From NCBI GenBank assembly GCA_964537285.1, contig CAZHZT010000050.1, positions 1 through 37,464 of the forward strand: a stretch of DNA of 37,464 bases. Direction: 5' to 3'. The position numbers and the translations under genes are program-made. This stretch comes from CAZHZT01 sp964537285 (GTDB lineage: Bacteria > Bacteroidota > Bacteroidia > Chitinophagales > Saprospiraceae). This document shows positions 14,701 through 25,867 of this stretch, piece after piece. The notes under the pieces are model-generated. The model saw only the letters and a program-made list of their open reading frames with translations, did no database searches and was not told the origin of the DNA. Positions within the stretch are counted from its first letter, which is position 1. Each line of letters begins with the position of its first letter.

Positions 14701-17700
14701 GGAATTGAAACCTCTTATTAGTGGAAATGCCGTAGTAATACATGTTACCTTTAATCGTACCAGATTGGAATTGAAACACAATATGAGTAATCAACCGTTT
14801 ATTGTATCGATAGCCTTTAATCGTACCAGATTGGAATTGAAACATTTTACAAGGTGGTCCTATTGGTGGATCACCTATTCCTTTAATCGTACCAGATTGG
14901 AATTGAAACATATTGGCGGCAACTTTTCATTCGGGATTGTTGTAGCCCTTTAATCGTACCAGATTGGAATTGAAACAAAATTGCACAAACGCAAGTGGCA
15001 GTGACAAACACCCTTTAATCGTACCAGATTGGAATTGAAACACATTGCAGGAGTGATTTCAGTAGGCGCATTAAATGCCTTTAATCGTACCAGATTGGAA
15101 TTGAAACAATGGTGTCCATTGTGCAGAACCGTCCGAATCGAAATCCTTTAATCGTACCAGATTGGAATTGAAACTTATAAAGTATCAAAGTCCCTTGAAA
15201 GCAGAGGTTCCTTTAATCGTACCAGATTGGAATTGAAACTGTAAAGAAGGATAAGGTGCTTAGGTATGAAGAAGTGCCTTTAATCGTACCAGATTGGAAT
15301 TGAAACCGCCAACACTGTCAACAATGGTTTTATGGTTAGGAATCCTTTAATCGTACCAGATTGGAATTGAAACTTGATTTTTGAAGTTGAAGGTTATGAA
15401 GTAGTAATGCCTTTAATCGTACCAGATTGGAATTGAAACAATGTTAACCTGTGCAATGGCTTACCGCCTGCGGCCCTTTAATCGTACCAGATTGGAATTG
15501 AAACATGCGGAAAACAGCGTCAGATGTAGGTTCAAAATAACCTTTAATCGTACCAGATTGGAATTGAAACACATTGCAGGAGTGATTTCAGTAGGCGCAT
15601 TAAATGCCTTTAATCGTACCAGATTGGAATTGAAACCGATCACAAAGTTCATCACTGTTACACCTTCGGATATCCTTTAATCGTACCAGATTGGAATTGA
15701 AACTTAACAGGAAGATTTAAGCTTAATAACGGAGACAAACCTTTAATCGTACCAGATTGGAATTGAAACCAAACAAGTCACCCCAAACCGAAAAAAGTTT
15801 GTTGTTCCTTTAATCGTACCAGATTGGAATTGAAACTCGGATATTAATTTCACACAGAAATGCACTGAAATTCCTTTAATCGTACCAGATTGGAATTGAA
15901 ACTTCAGGTAGATCATCGATCAAAACGGCAAAGCCGTTCCTTTAATCGTACCAGATTGGAATTGAAACTCACCTGTAATGGTTGTAATTACTCCGGTGGT
16001 ATCGTCCTTTAATCGTACCAGATTGGAATTGAAACAAGGTTTATGATCAGGATATGCTTTCTGAAATCATCGCCTTTAATCGTACCAGATTGGAATTGAA
16101 ACAAAATATAAGAAAATCCTGATAATGGAGAAAATTTGACCTTTAATCGTACCAGATTGGAATTGAAACTCCGTTCCATCGTAGAGACCAATGGCCCATG
16201 TGTCCCTTTAATCGTACCAGATTGGAATTGAAACGAGCAAAGCGGCTACCTAAAGTGGCACAAATGCACTCCTTTAATCGTACCAGATTGGAATTGAAAC
16301 GAGGTGGGATCGGCAATGCTTAAATCATGTGTTAACCCTTTAATCGTACCAGATTGGAATTGAAACTTGAAGGGCAGGAATGGAGGAACCGAAAGATTCA
16401 TTTCCTTTAATCGTACCAGATTGGAATTGAAACTTTCTATAATATTTAGATTTGCACCGAGACGAACAGCCTTTAATCGTACCAGATTGGAATTGAAACA
16501 AAATAGAAGGCGGGCGGAGCATTTCGCCTGCCTTTTCCTTTAATCGTACCAGATTGGAATTGAAACGTAGACGGTATATCAATACCTTCAACGGCACTCA
16601 ACCTTTAATCGTACCAGATTGGAATTGAAACAAACGGAGTAACATCTTTCAAAATTGATGACAATACCCTTTAATCGTACCAGATTGGAATTGAAACTTG
16701 GGATGAGATAGAGAAACTAAAAAATGTATTAACCTTTAATCGTACCAGATTGGAATTGAAACCTGTATGTCTTGTATTTTGTCAGTTTCTTAACTTTCCT
16801 TTAATCGTACCAGATTGGAATTGAAACGATCAACCCGGAAAAATCAATACTGGAACCTCAAACCTTTAATCGTACCAGATTGGAATTGAAACAAACGCCT
16901 GAAGAGTTAGATTTTGAACAAGGCAGACCCTTTAATCGTACCAGATTGGAATTGAAACAATGATTCTATGATTTGGGTCACGAACACAAGTGGTCCTTTA
17001 ATCGTACCAGATTGGAATTGAAACTCATAAAGGTGCTGAAAAACATCCTCCCTACCCTCCTTTAATCGTACCAGATTGGAATTGAAACAAATGATAAGGC
17101 CAGGAATATAGCTAATAAAAGATTCCTTTAATCGTACCAGATTGGAATTGAAACAACAAAGCTGGCATCGTAATCCGGCAACCAGGTTTTCCTTTAATCG
17201 TACCAGATTGGAATTGAAACTGCTTCGCTCTATATACGGCATATTTTGTTGAATCACCTTTAATCGTACCAGATTGGAATTGAAACCTCTTATTAGTGGA
17301 AATGCCGTAGTAGTACATATTCCTTTAATCGTACCAGATTGGAATTGAAACACCGTTTGCCCGGGTTTAATTTCAGAGAAAATAATTCCTTTAATCGTAC
17401 CAGATTGGAATTGAAACAGAAAACGAAGGCGAAGAAGAAAGCGAAGAAGAACGCCTTTAATCGTACCAGATTGGAATTGAAACCCAATTACATTTCGGAT
17501 AGCCTGTTCGTACCCCCCCACCTTTAATCGTACCAGATTGGAATTGAAACGGTAGAAGAAGAAAAAAAGGCAGTAGAAAAAAGTCTCCTTTAATCGTACC
17601 AGATTGGAATTGAAACTTTCAAAAATGATTAAATTGTTTGAAAATAAGGAATACCTTTAATCGTACCAGATTGGAATTGAAACTGAAGTGACACACACCG

Positions 17701-20005
17701 ATCGGGATGTGGAGATTTCCTTTAATCGTACCAGATTGGAATTGAAACTGCTGGAAGGCGAAGCACTAAAAAGGCTAGCACAGTTCCTTTAATCGTACCA
17801 GATTGGAATTGAAACTCTGGAAAGAATTCCTTAAAAGTGGTAACCTGCCGGCCTTTAATCGTACCAGATTGGAATTGAAACCAAGTAAGGCAGCAGGCTT
17901 AAAAATAGGGAACGACTTCCTTTAATCGTACCAGATTGGAATTGAAACGCCTTCATGTGTATTTTTGACTTGCATGGCCAAGTTCCTTTAATCGTACCAG
18001 ATTGGAATTGAAACTGAAAATAAACGAACGCTTTTACAGCTCTTGTTGATCCCCTTTAATCGTACCAGATTGGAATTGAAACAAAATTAGGATTTCATCA
18101 AACAAAAGTTTATCTTTCCTTTAATCGTACCAGATTGGAATTGAAACAAGAATCGATTTAGTAGATCAAAGCAATGATGAAATCCTTTAATCGTACCAGA
18201 TTGGAATTGAAACACGCCCCTTGATCCGGGTAGGTATGTAATGGTGGCACCTTTAATCGTACCAGATTGGAATTGAAACCAAGTAATGGTCGTTTTGGCA
18301 AGGCTTCATCTGGCCCCTTTAATCGTACCAGATTGGAATTGAAACGCGTGTGGCTATTGCTGAAGAAGGCGAACAACGACTACCTTTAATCGTACCAGAT
18401 TGGAATTGAAACCATCTTCCTAACCTTCATCCGAATTTCGTCTTCGATCCTTTAATCGTACCAGATTGGAATTGAAACTCAGCCACAATCATTAGGAGAA
18501 AGAATCAAAAAAATACCTTTAATCGTACCAGATTGGAATTGAAACGATGGAATCAATGGTAAATCTCCTACCTGTTCAAACCTTTAATCGTACCAGATTG
18601 GAATTGAAACCCAGCAATGGTGTTATAATTAACATATCATTGAAATCCCTTTAATCGTACCAGATTGGAATTGAAACTATATCTACCTAAAAAGGGTTAC
18701 ATAATGAATGTATACCTTTAATCGTACCAGATTGGAATTGAAACAGATTTTCAATTCTCATAATTACATTTTTTATAGTTCCTTTAATCGTACCAGATTG
18801 GAATTGAAACACGGTAAACCCCCCTCCTGCTACGCCGCAACGGGTACCTTTAATCGTACCAGATTGGAATTGAAACGTATAGCCATCATCAAAGGAGTTG
18901 TGCCGTCCTCTAAGCCTTTAATCGTACCAGATTGGAATTGAAACCCTGTTGCTTCCGGCACCGCCTCCTAATTCAATTGCTCCCTTTAATCGTACCAGAT
19001 TGGAATTGAAACTCGTAATATTGATTTTGTAATTTTTTTATTCTAAACCCTTTAATCGTACCAGATTGGAATTGAAACGTAACGGCAATACGGTAATTCG
19101 TAGGTCTTACAGGAGGCCTTTAATCGTACCAGATTGGAATTGAAACTGCAGATTCACCTCCGAAAAGGTAGATATTTTCCCGCCTTTAATCGTACCAGAT
19201 TGGAATTGAAACTTTTTATCCATCCACATGGTTGCCTCGGCTTGGTCACCTTTAATCGTACCAGATTGGAATTGAAACATACGTAGCATATTCTCTTTCC
19301 CCTCCCTTTCTACCTTTAATCGTACCAGATTGGAATTGAAACTTGGCGACCAATACAGCGAAAACAAGATATTTTATTCCTTTAATCGTACCAGATTGGA
19401 ATTGAAACTTATCCGGGAAATGCCTAGTTTGTCATAAAGAACTGCCTTTAATCGTACCAGATTGGAATTGAAACAAAATATAGACGATATGTTTTTGGTA
19501 CAATCAAAAGCCTTTAATCGTACCAGATTGGAATTGAAACAATTCGATGGAAAAGGGAAAGTCTTAACTCAAAGTTGCCTTTAATCGTACCAGATTGGAA
19601 TTGAAACAGCAGAAGCAGGTACTCCCGTAATGTTTCCGCTTGCCTTTAATCGTACCAGATTGGAATTGAAACAACAAACCCAAATGGTCTTGCAAAAGCG
19701 GATCTAATCCTTTAATCGTACCAGATTGGAATTGAAACAACGAAAACTACATTAACTCACTTTTTCCATCAAGCGCCTTTAATCGTACCAGATTGGAATT
19801 GAAACGCTCTTTTTCGTATATAAATATAGTTCCTTTTCTGTCCTTTAATCGTACCAGATTGGAATTGAAACTTAATAATTTCAAGGGAAAAACTTAACTC
19901 AGCACCTCCTTTAATCGTACCAGATTGGAATTGAAACTAATTTAAATTCGTTGCGTTAGATGGTGATGGCATAACCCTTTAATCGTACCAGATTGGAATT
20001 GACAT
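11702..20005 (+). CRISPR. CRISPR array, type I-B, 126 repeats and 125 spacers
   Basis: By counting repeat starts I find 126 copies of a 30-nt repeat that begins CCTTTAATCG and ends GGAATTGAAAC, with 125 spacers of 34-38 nt. All but the last copy look identical; the last (19976-20005) differs in its final bases (GACAT in place of GAAAC). The leader lies on the left, so newest spacers should be near 11732. The 3' end ATTGAAAC is the 8-nt handle expected after Cas6 cleavage. The short stem is AATC/GATT around GTACCA. Spacer 51 (15042-15077) and spacer 59 (15571-15606) are identical, and at least seven sets of spacers are related or overlapping. Repeat and spacer add up to about 66 nt, which produces long stop-free frames that are not genes. 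Confidence 0.99.
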
Positions 20006-20085
20006 CAGGAACAATCTCCATATCAATTATCATTAAACCTATTTCTATGAAAACGCCAATGATTGTAGTCACTCCTGCCCAAACA
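20006..20085. other. Short spacer between the array and the next gene
   Basis: I see no further repeats, no terminator with a T tract and no gene here. The array transcript and the gene at 20086-23005 are convergent. Confidence 0.5.
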
Positions 20086-23005
20086 TTACTGATCTACCGC
20101 CCCCTTCAAATTATACAGGCCAACCAGCCCAACTATGAATACTAACAGCAATGAAATGAAGAAGGCCCATTGCCCCATCGTTGGAATAGAATTGGGATCG
20201 AGTACCCGGGCTTGCACCCCAAATATATAAGGGGTATTGGCCACGTTATTGGTGTTGGAGGTAACGGTGACGGTGGCCGAGTAAATCCCTGTAGATAAAC
20301 CACTGGGATCAAACTGAATCTGTAAGTTAGAGGTATTGCCGCCCGGAATATTGAAAGGAAAATTCGTAGGAGACACCAGAGTAAAGCATGGAGAAAGCGA
20401 AATATCAATTCCAGTGACCTGAAGTGTAGAGATACTACTTCCTGCATTTTCAAGCGTGAAAGTCCTGGAAGAGGGCGCGTCATTGGGATTAAAAACGCCA
20501 AAATCGGTAAAGTCACTATTACTTGGGTTTTGATCGCCATCGCTAATGAGTTCCCCATTGCCATTGATTTGCAAAAGCGGCTCATCATCTTTATTGATTA
20601 CCGATACTTGCTGATCCATCACCATATCAAACGCATTGTCAGACTGCCCCTGGTTGATAGATAAAGTGATCATACCCGTTTGATCTCCATCTACATCCGC
20701 ATCATCCTGACCGGTAACGGTAACATTCTGGGCCGTCAAGGCATTTGTAGGGGTGAACGTAAGCGATGTTTGGCTGAGCATTATTTCATCTGTGAAACCA
20801 CCGGAAACACTTAGGTCAATAACCACATTACTCAAGGGAACGGCATCCAACACAACAGAAAAAGCATCTGTGGCCCCTGACTCGCCCACCATAGTCATGC
20901 CCCCTGTTTCCACAACTGTAAACCCAGCCGTTTTGTTATCTTCATTCGTCACCGAAAGTTGCTGGTCGGCCGGTCCGGTGAAAGCAGCATTTGAGGAAGC
21001 TTGATTAATAGAGAAGGTTATATCCCCCGTTTGATCTCCATCTACATCCGCATCATCCTGACCGGTAACGGTAACATTCTGGGCCGTCAAGGCATTTGTA
21101 GGGGTGAACGTAAGCGATGTTTGGCTGAGCATTATTTCATCTGTGAAACCACCGGAAACACTTAGGTCAATAACCACATTACTTGAAGGGATAGCATTCA
21201 AGACCACTGAAAAGGCATCCGTAGTGCCTGTTTCATTTACAATAGTTGTACCGCCCGTTGGTGTAACTGTAAAGCCGGCGGTTTCATCATCATTTATGGT
21301 GGCAGTCGCTTCATTATCCGGAGCCGATCCAACGGTGTAATTCATACTATTGGCAATACTCAAAATAACGGTCTCATTTGCTTCCAGTAAGAAATCGGAT
21401 GAGGGATCGATGCTGACCGTTGCACTACTGCTGTTCGCGGGTATAACAAGGGTTCCGGCATTGGCGGCATAAGTATCTGCCCCTGACTCCGTGTAATCAG
21501 TGTTGAAATCAGCGGTACCGCTTACATCAAAATTAACGGTAAGGGCCGCAGTCTGATCGCCACCAGTACGAGTGAAGGTAAAAACCATGTTACCCCCTGT
21601 ATCTTCAGGAGTGGAAGAAGGACTGACAGCTACAGTAACCGTAGAAAGACTTACTACATCATCATTTACAATCGTTCCAATAGCAGTGCATTGATCAATG
21701 GTAAGCTGACTGGCTATGGAATTAGCGGTTCCGTCTTCGACCGGATTGCTTAAAGTGATAAAAAAGGTTTCATCGATTTCCACAGCATTATCTTCAATAA
21801 TGGGGACGCTAATAACTCCATTCGTCCCTGATGTTCCGTTAATGGTGAAAGAAGAAATACCACTGCCATCATAATCGGAACCATTTTGAGCCGTATTGTC
21901 GGTGAAGGTTACGTCAACACTAAATGTGGGGACATTTCCCGTAAGGGAATAAGGAAAATCAACGGTAACAGGCCCAGGAGGATTTCCTTCATTGACGGAA
22001 GCATTGCCAATCGTTAGTACAGCAGTAGAACCCAAACTGGAGAAGTCCATATCATCAAGGGCCAGATAATTTAGGTTGCCACCCCCGGTAGCCATGCCCA
22101 GGGTAATTTCTACAGAAGTGATGAAAAAGTTTTCGAAATCGGTGCCTGCTGTAGAGATAACATCATACTGGGTTATACTTGGAGGTGAAATCGTAAATTC
22201 TTCAGAAAAGATGGTTCCATCTAGTTTAGTTCCGACGAATGTAACTTTACCCTCATTTTGGGAGGTTCCGCCATTGGTTGAAGTCCAGGCATCAAAACCA
22301 TTGAGCTTGAAGGCAATGCCTGTACTTGAATTAGAAAGGCCAAAAGTTCCTACGGTTTGATTTCCAGAGCTAGGAGCCTCAATATGCCTGGAAGATCCTC
22401 CAGAGCCCAAATTAGTAAGCACAACCAAAACCTCATCCGTAGTTTCAAAAGAAAGGTCCCCGGATGTAAAACTGGCAACTGGTGCGGGTTCACTTTCAAA
22501 ATCTTCAAAGAAATCATCGTTTTCGATAGTGCCTCCGGCAGAAGGCGTTATAATCATAGCACCTCCAGTGGGGTTGGATAAGGTTACCGTATATGTTTCA
22601 TCCATTTCACTAACCTGATCTCCGCCAATATTGATTTCCAGAACCTCCAGCACTTCTCCGTCTTGAAAAGTAATGGTTCCACTTGGCAGCATTCCTCCAT
22701 TAAAATCATCAGCTGCTGCTGGGTTTGTCCCTGATCCGCTGACAGCATAATCTACGGAGTGTACTCCACTAGTTGTGACTGTACGGGTAATTTCAAAATA
22801 ATGTATTCTTGTGTTGCTGCCCGTTCCTTCCGGCTTTGAAGCGCTACAAGCAGAAATGGCGATCTCGGCGTTCATAGCAGGCGCCATCGTCGCAACAGAG
22901 CCTGTATCCAAATTAGGTGTTTTAGCCTTAGAAAACAAGACCTGCCCACGCCAGAAGGCCGACAGAAGCAATGAGCGCAGTGGAAAGAAGGGTATACTTT
23001 TTCAT
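20086..23005 (-). CDS. Secreted Calx-beta repeat protein with IPTL-CTERM anchor, apparent frameshift in the signal peptide
   Basis: The main frame (22971-20086, 961 residues counted from a TTG) contains several Calx-beta-like domains (patterns such as DFNTDYTESGADT and VEIDETFFITLSNP), a choice-of-anchor-like part and a C-terminal IPTLxxW-type sorting signal (SIPTMGQWAFF) followed by a membrane helix. IPTL-CTERM proteins are sorted to the cell surface by exosortase-like systems. The body has no signal peptide. A good start, ATG at 23005 with MKKYTLLSTALIASVGLLAW, lies in another frame and meets a stop at 22930-22928. Removing one T from the TTTT run near 22933-22936 joins the two frames as LVSKAKTPNLD. 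This may be a sequencing error, a phase-variable site or a young pseudogene. A 158-bp segment is present twice inside the gene (20675-20832 and 21026-21183). The role of the protein is unknown; adhesion is a guess. Confidence 0.75.
20675..21183. repeat. Exact 158-bp internal duplication, 351 bp apart
   Basis: Positions 20675-20832 and 21026-21183 appear identical. The offset of 351 bp equals 117 codons, the length of one domain repeat, so the frame is kept. The flanking parts of the two domains have diverged, which suggests recent gene conversion or unequal exchange inside the repeat region. Confidence 0.85.
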
Positions 23006-23097
23006 GGGAGTGAGTGGTTCGTTTATTTTCTCCAAAATTAATAAAAAATTTTGGTTCTACAGGAATGATCTTCCGGAAACGGAACGTTTCCCAACAA

Positions 23098-23138
23098 TCG
23101 TTATTTCGTTCCCCGTTTCCCGTTATTTCGTTTCCCGT
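23098..23138. repeat. Short tandem repeat upstream of the Calx-beta gene
   Basis: Two imperfect copies of a 20-bp unit resembling CGTTATTTCGTTTCCCGTTT lie side by side. They fall between two minus-strand genes, in the promoter region of the Calx-beta gene. Their role is unknown. Confidence 0.5.
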
Positions 23139-23154
23139 TTTATCGCAACCTGGA

Positions 23155-24753
23155 TTAATTATCTAAAACCTTAAACTCTGTTCTTCTGTTGGCGGCTCTA
23201 CCTTCTTCAGAATCATTGCTTTCAGCGGGTGCCTTCTCACCATAGCCTTTCACTTGTAATCTTTCTGTTGCGATTCCCGCATTGGCAAGATAGTTTTTCA
23301 CGGCATTGGCCCTTTCCAATGAAAGTTTCATGTTAGATTCATCACTACCAACATTATCGGTATGGCCTTCGATTTCGATTTTTACAGAAAGAATATTTTT
23401 CATCAGGTCGACCATTTTGTCGAGTTCAAGTTTACTTTCTTCGGAAATATCTGCTTTAGCCGTTTCGAAGAAAACATTTTGAAATTCAAATGCTGCCGAT
23501 CTTTCAAAAAGTGCTGGCTGTGTATCTTTCTTCACTTCTTCTTTCACGATTTCCTCCATTACAGGTTTTTCGAGCGGTGTTAGAAAAACATCCTTGTTCA
23601 TTTCTTCATATTGGGCATTTTCCTCTATTTCAAAACTTTGAGAAGAAGAAACGTACCCATCCAACTCGACGCTAAGATTATAATTTCCTCCTGTGGGCAA
23701 GACAGTAGTATAAGTACCTGTTTTAGAATTGCTTTCACTCTGAGAAATAAGTTCTCCACTTTCAACATTTTTTAATAAAAGCTGTGCCCCAAGTGGCTCT
23801 TTGCTCACTTCATCTCTAACGAAGCCTGTTAAAATGATGGAAGTTTGCGGCCGAAGATTTTCAGCTAATTCAATTCGGTAGAGATCTGACAGACCATTTC
23901 CTCCTGAACGAGCCGAAGAAAAGTAAGCATATTTTCCAGAAGCAGTAATAGAAAAATATTTATCATCTCCACTTGTATTCACTAGAGGGCCCAAGTTCAC
24001 AGGCTTGGTCCATTCTCCGTTTTCGAACGAAGACTTGAAGGTATCGTATCCACCGAGGCCTTCATGCCCCATGGAACTGAAATAAAGGGTTTGGCCATCA
24101 GAAGCAATATATGGAGCCAGGTCATTTTCACTTGTATTAATAACATTTCCAAGATTTTTAGGTTTTCCCCAGCGTCCATCTTTTCTTTTTGTTGAAACAT
24201 AAATGTCACTATTACCAAAGCCTTCTCCATTAATAGAGCAAAAATATAAACTCATTCCATCTGCGGATAGACATGGTTGAGATTCCCAATCAGCCGAATT
24301 AATTGAATCCCCCATATTAACGGGGGGGCTCCAGCTATATCCTTTTAACTGGGAAAAATAGAGATCACAGTTTCCAAACCCATCTGTTGAATTACATTTT
24401 ACGTAAATCATTGTCTGGCCGTCAGCACTAAAGGTAGCAAGCCCTTCATTATTATCAGAATTTATGGGCTCTGGTAACAACTGAGCCGACTTAAATTCGT
24501 CATTTACAATATCAACAGTATAAAGATTTTCGTTAGAGTATCCAAAAGAACTTTCCCGCTTGCTAGTAAAATACAGCTTTTTACCAGCCGGATCAATTTT
24601 AGGGCCGTAATCATTGGCGGAGCTATTCACCTTTTCCCCTAAATTAACAGGTTCTTTATTCGTGAAGTTTTGTTCTTGTTCGCCTTGCTGGCTGAAACAA
24701 AAAACAGAATAGAGCAAAAAAGCAAATGTGAGTGAAATTTTTAGGTTTTTCAT
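23155..24753 (-). CDS. OmpA-family outer-membrane protein with PD40 propeller repeats
   Basis: The 532-residue protein has a signal peptide (MKNLKISLTFAFLLYSVFCFSQ) and a series of PD40/WD40-like propeller repeats at about residues 45-300 (for example GKKLYFTSKR, GQTLYFSSMGHEGLGGYD). A carboxypeptidase-regulatory-like beta domain follows at about 305-385, then an OmpA C-terminal domain at about 415-532 (IEIEGHTDNVGSDESN, LSLERANAVKNYL, GYGEKAPAES, NRRTEFKV). The last domain binds peptidoglycan. This architecture is common in Bacteroidota and includes T9SS-associated PorE-like proteins, but the exact role cannot be fixed. The gene lies about 150 bp downstream of the Calx-beta gene on the same strand. 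Confidence 0.88.
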   Translation of the reverse strand: MKNLKISLTFAFLLYSVFCFSQQGEQEQNFTNKEPVNLGEKVNSSANDYGPKIDPAGKKLYFTSKRESSFGYSNENLYTVDIVNDEFKSAQLLPEPINSDNNEGLATFSADGQTMIYVKCNSTDGFGNCDLYFSQLKGYSWSPPVNMGDSINSADWESQPCLSADGMSLYFCSINGEGFGNSDIYVSTKRKDGRWGKPKNLGNVINTSENDLAPYIASDGQTLYFSSMGHEGLGGYDTFKSSFENGEWTKPVNLGPLVNTSGDDKYFSITASGKYAYFSSARSGGNGLSDLYRIELAENLRPQTSIILTGFVRDEVSKEPLGAQLLLKNVESGELISQSESNSKTGTYTTVLPTGGNYNLSVELDGYVSSSQSFEIEENAQYEEMNKDVFLTPLEKPVMEEIVKEEVKKDTQPALFERSAAFEFQNVFFETAKADISEESKLELDKMVDLMKNILSVKIEIEGHTDNVGSDESNMKLSLERANAVKNYLANAGIATERLQVKGYGEKAPAESNDSEEGRAANRRTEFKVLDN

Positions 24754-24828
24754 AAGATTTAGTTTAAAGTCATTTTTATTAAATCGTTAAATATACAAAA
24801 AAATAAAAATATATAGGCACATTGATCA

Positions 24829-24952
24829 CAGCGATTCTCGCTTTGAAAAGTAAAAGCGCCTACGGAGCGAAATCCCTTTAAGAGGGATTCCGAAAGGGCT
24901 ATTTTGCTTCGCAAAATAGCCCTTTCGGAATCCCTCAAAACCCAAATCGCTG
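24829..24952. repeat. Palindromic intergenic element, copy A
   Basis: The element begins CAGCGATT and ends ATCGCTG. Its core at 24882-24936 is a perfect 26-bp stem (GAGGGATTCCGAAAGGGC and so on) with a TTC loop. The left part CTTTGAAAAGTAAA and AGCGCCTACGGAGCG is shared with copy B at 25628. It separates the divergent-looking upstream region of the OmpA-family gene from the end of the lipoprotein gene. Confidence 0.85.
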
Positions 24953-24993
24953 CATTAGCCATATTAAATAGAAAAACCTATGATAATCGCCTT

Positions 24994-25566
24994 TTACTCC
25001 TGTACTTCAACTTCAAAAGTAACCTCTATGTCCGTTTCGCCTCCTGCATTTGCAATATTTCCATCAGCCACCCCCTCGCCGTTTTTATTTGGTTGGTGCC
25101 GCAAAATGATGGTGATCGTTCCAGTTCCTGCAGCACCTGTAGTTAAAGTTGATGATAAGCCAATGGGATTGCCATCTGAATCCAAATCATTGTAAGCAAT
25201 CGTTAACCCGGAAACCGTCGATTGAAAAAAGAACTGATACGCTTCATCCATTTCTTCGACCGCTTCTGAAATATTGACAGCAGGAGATTCCATTTCATTT
25301 AGTAATTCAACAGTCCCCGTGTACGTTTCATTAGCAGACAAAATTCCGCCTGTAATTTCCGGGGCATCTCCCCCATCACCGTCTAAGTCTCGATAACTAA
25401 GAATAGCAGGGGACCCGCTACCTTGAGGAATAAGTGTATAAAAAAGGGAAGTAATGCCCTCTACCTCCTCTGGAGTTACGGGTGTATTGCCTTCATCATC
25501 ATTGCATGCGATAAAAAAGACAATTGGAAACAAAAACAGGATAAGGGATTGGATTATTTTCTGCAC
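24994..25566 (-). CDS. Small lipoprotein of unknown function
   Basis: The 190-residue protein has a type II signal peptide: a hydrophobic stretch and the lipobox FFIAC, with Cys21 as the lipid-modified residue, followed by acidic residues. The mature part contains GSGSPAILSYRDLDGDGGDAPEITGG and ends in alternating beta-rich segments. Comparable small lipoproteins are found in other Bacteroidota, but I know no function. It lies between two copies of the same palindromic element and has no close neighbour on its strand. Confidence 0.75.
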   Translation of the reverse strand: MQKIIQSLILFLFPIVFFIACNDDEGNTPVTPEEVEGITSLFYTLIPQGSGSPAILSYRDLDGDGGDAPEITGGILSANETYTGTVELLNEMESPAVNISEAVEEMDEAYQFFFQSTVSGLTIAYNDLDSDGNPIGLSSTLTTGAAGTGTITIILRHQPNKNGEGVADGNIANAGGETDIEVTFEVEVQE

Positions 25567-25627
25567 TTTAAATGGTTTTAGTTAGGTACAAATATAAAGC
25601 ACTTTTTTTACGCTGCCGTATTTTCTT

Positions 25628-25755
25628 CAGCGATTCTCACTTTGAAAAATAAACGCGCCTATAGCGCGAAATCCCTTTGAGAGGGAGTTCGAAAGGGCTA
25701 TTTTGCGAAGCAAAATAGCCCTTTCGAACTCCCTCAAAAGAAAATATCGCCGCGA
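25628..25755. repeat. Palindromic intergenic element, copy B
   Basis: The left part (CAGCGATTCTCACTTTGAAAA, with CGCGCCTATAGCGCG) corresponds to copy A at 24829. The core 25681-25735 is a 26-bp perfect stem with a GAA loop. Both arms differ from copy A at the same positions (GAGTTCGAAAGG against GATTCCGAAAGG), so pairing has been kept by paired changes. The right boundary is uncertain. Confidence 0.8.
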
Positions 25756-25867
25756 AGCGGCGTAAATTTGGTCTTGGATTTCCAAAACGAGAATCGGCGT
25801 ATTTTCTTATTTTAGAAATTGCTCTTTTAATTACCATTCTAGTAGGAAGCCTGGACCTGAAAATCGA

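Noticed and set aside
11702..20005. Many frames of 60-200 codons across the array with repeated FNRTRLELK, FNSNLVRLK or FQFQSGTIKG
   Set aside because: They are translations of the CRISPR repeat. The repeat is 30 nt, lacks stops in several frames, and the repeat-spacer unit is often a multiple of three. No start signals or family resemblance.
20086..23005. A functional link between the Calx-beta protein and the CRISPR array
   Set aside because: It is merely the next gene, convergent with the array, and has the architecture of a surface protein.
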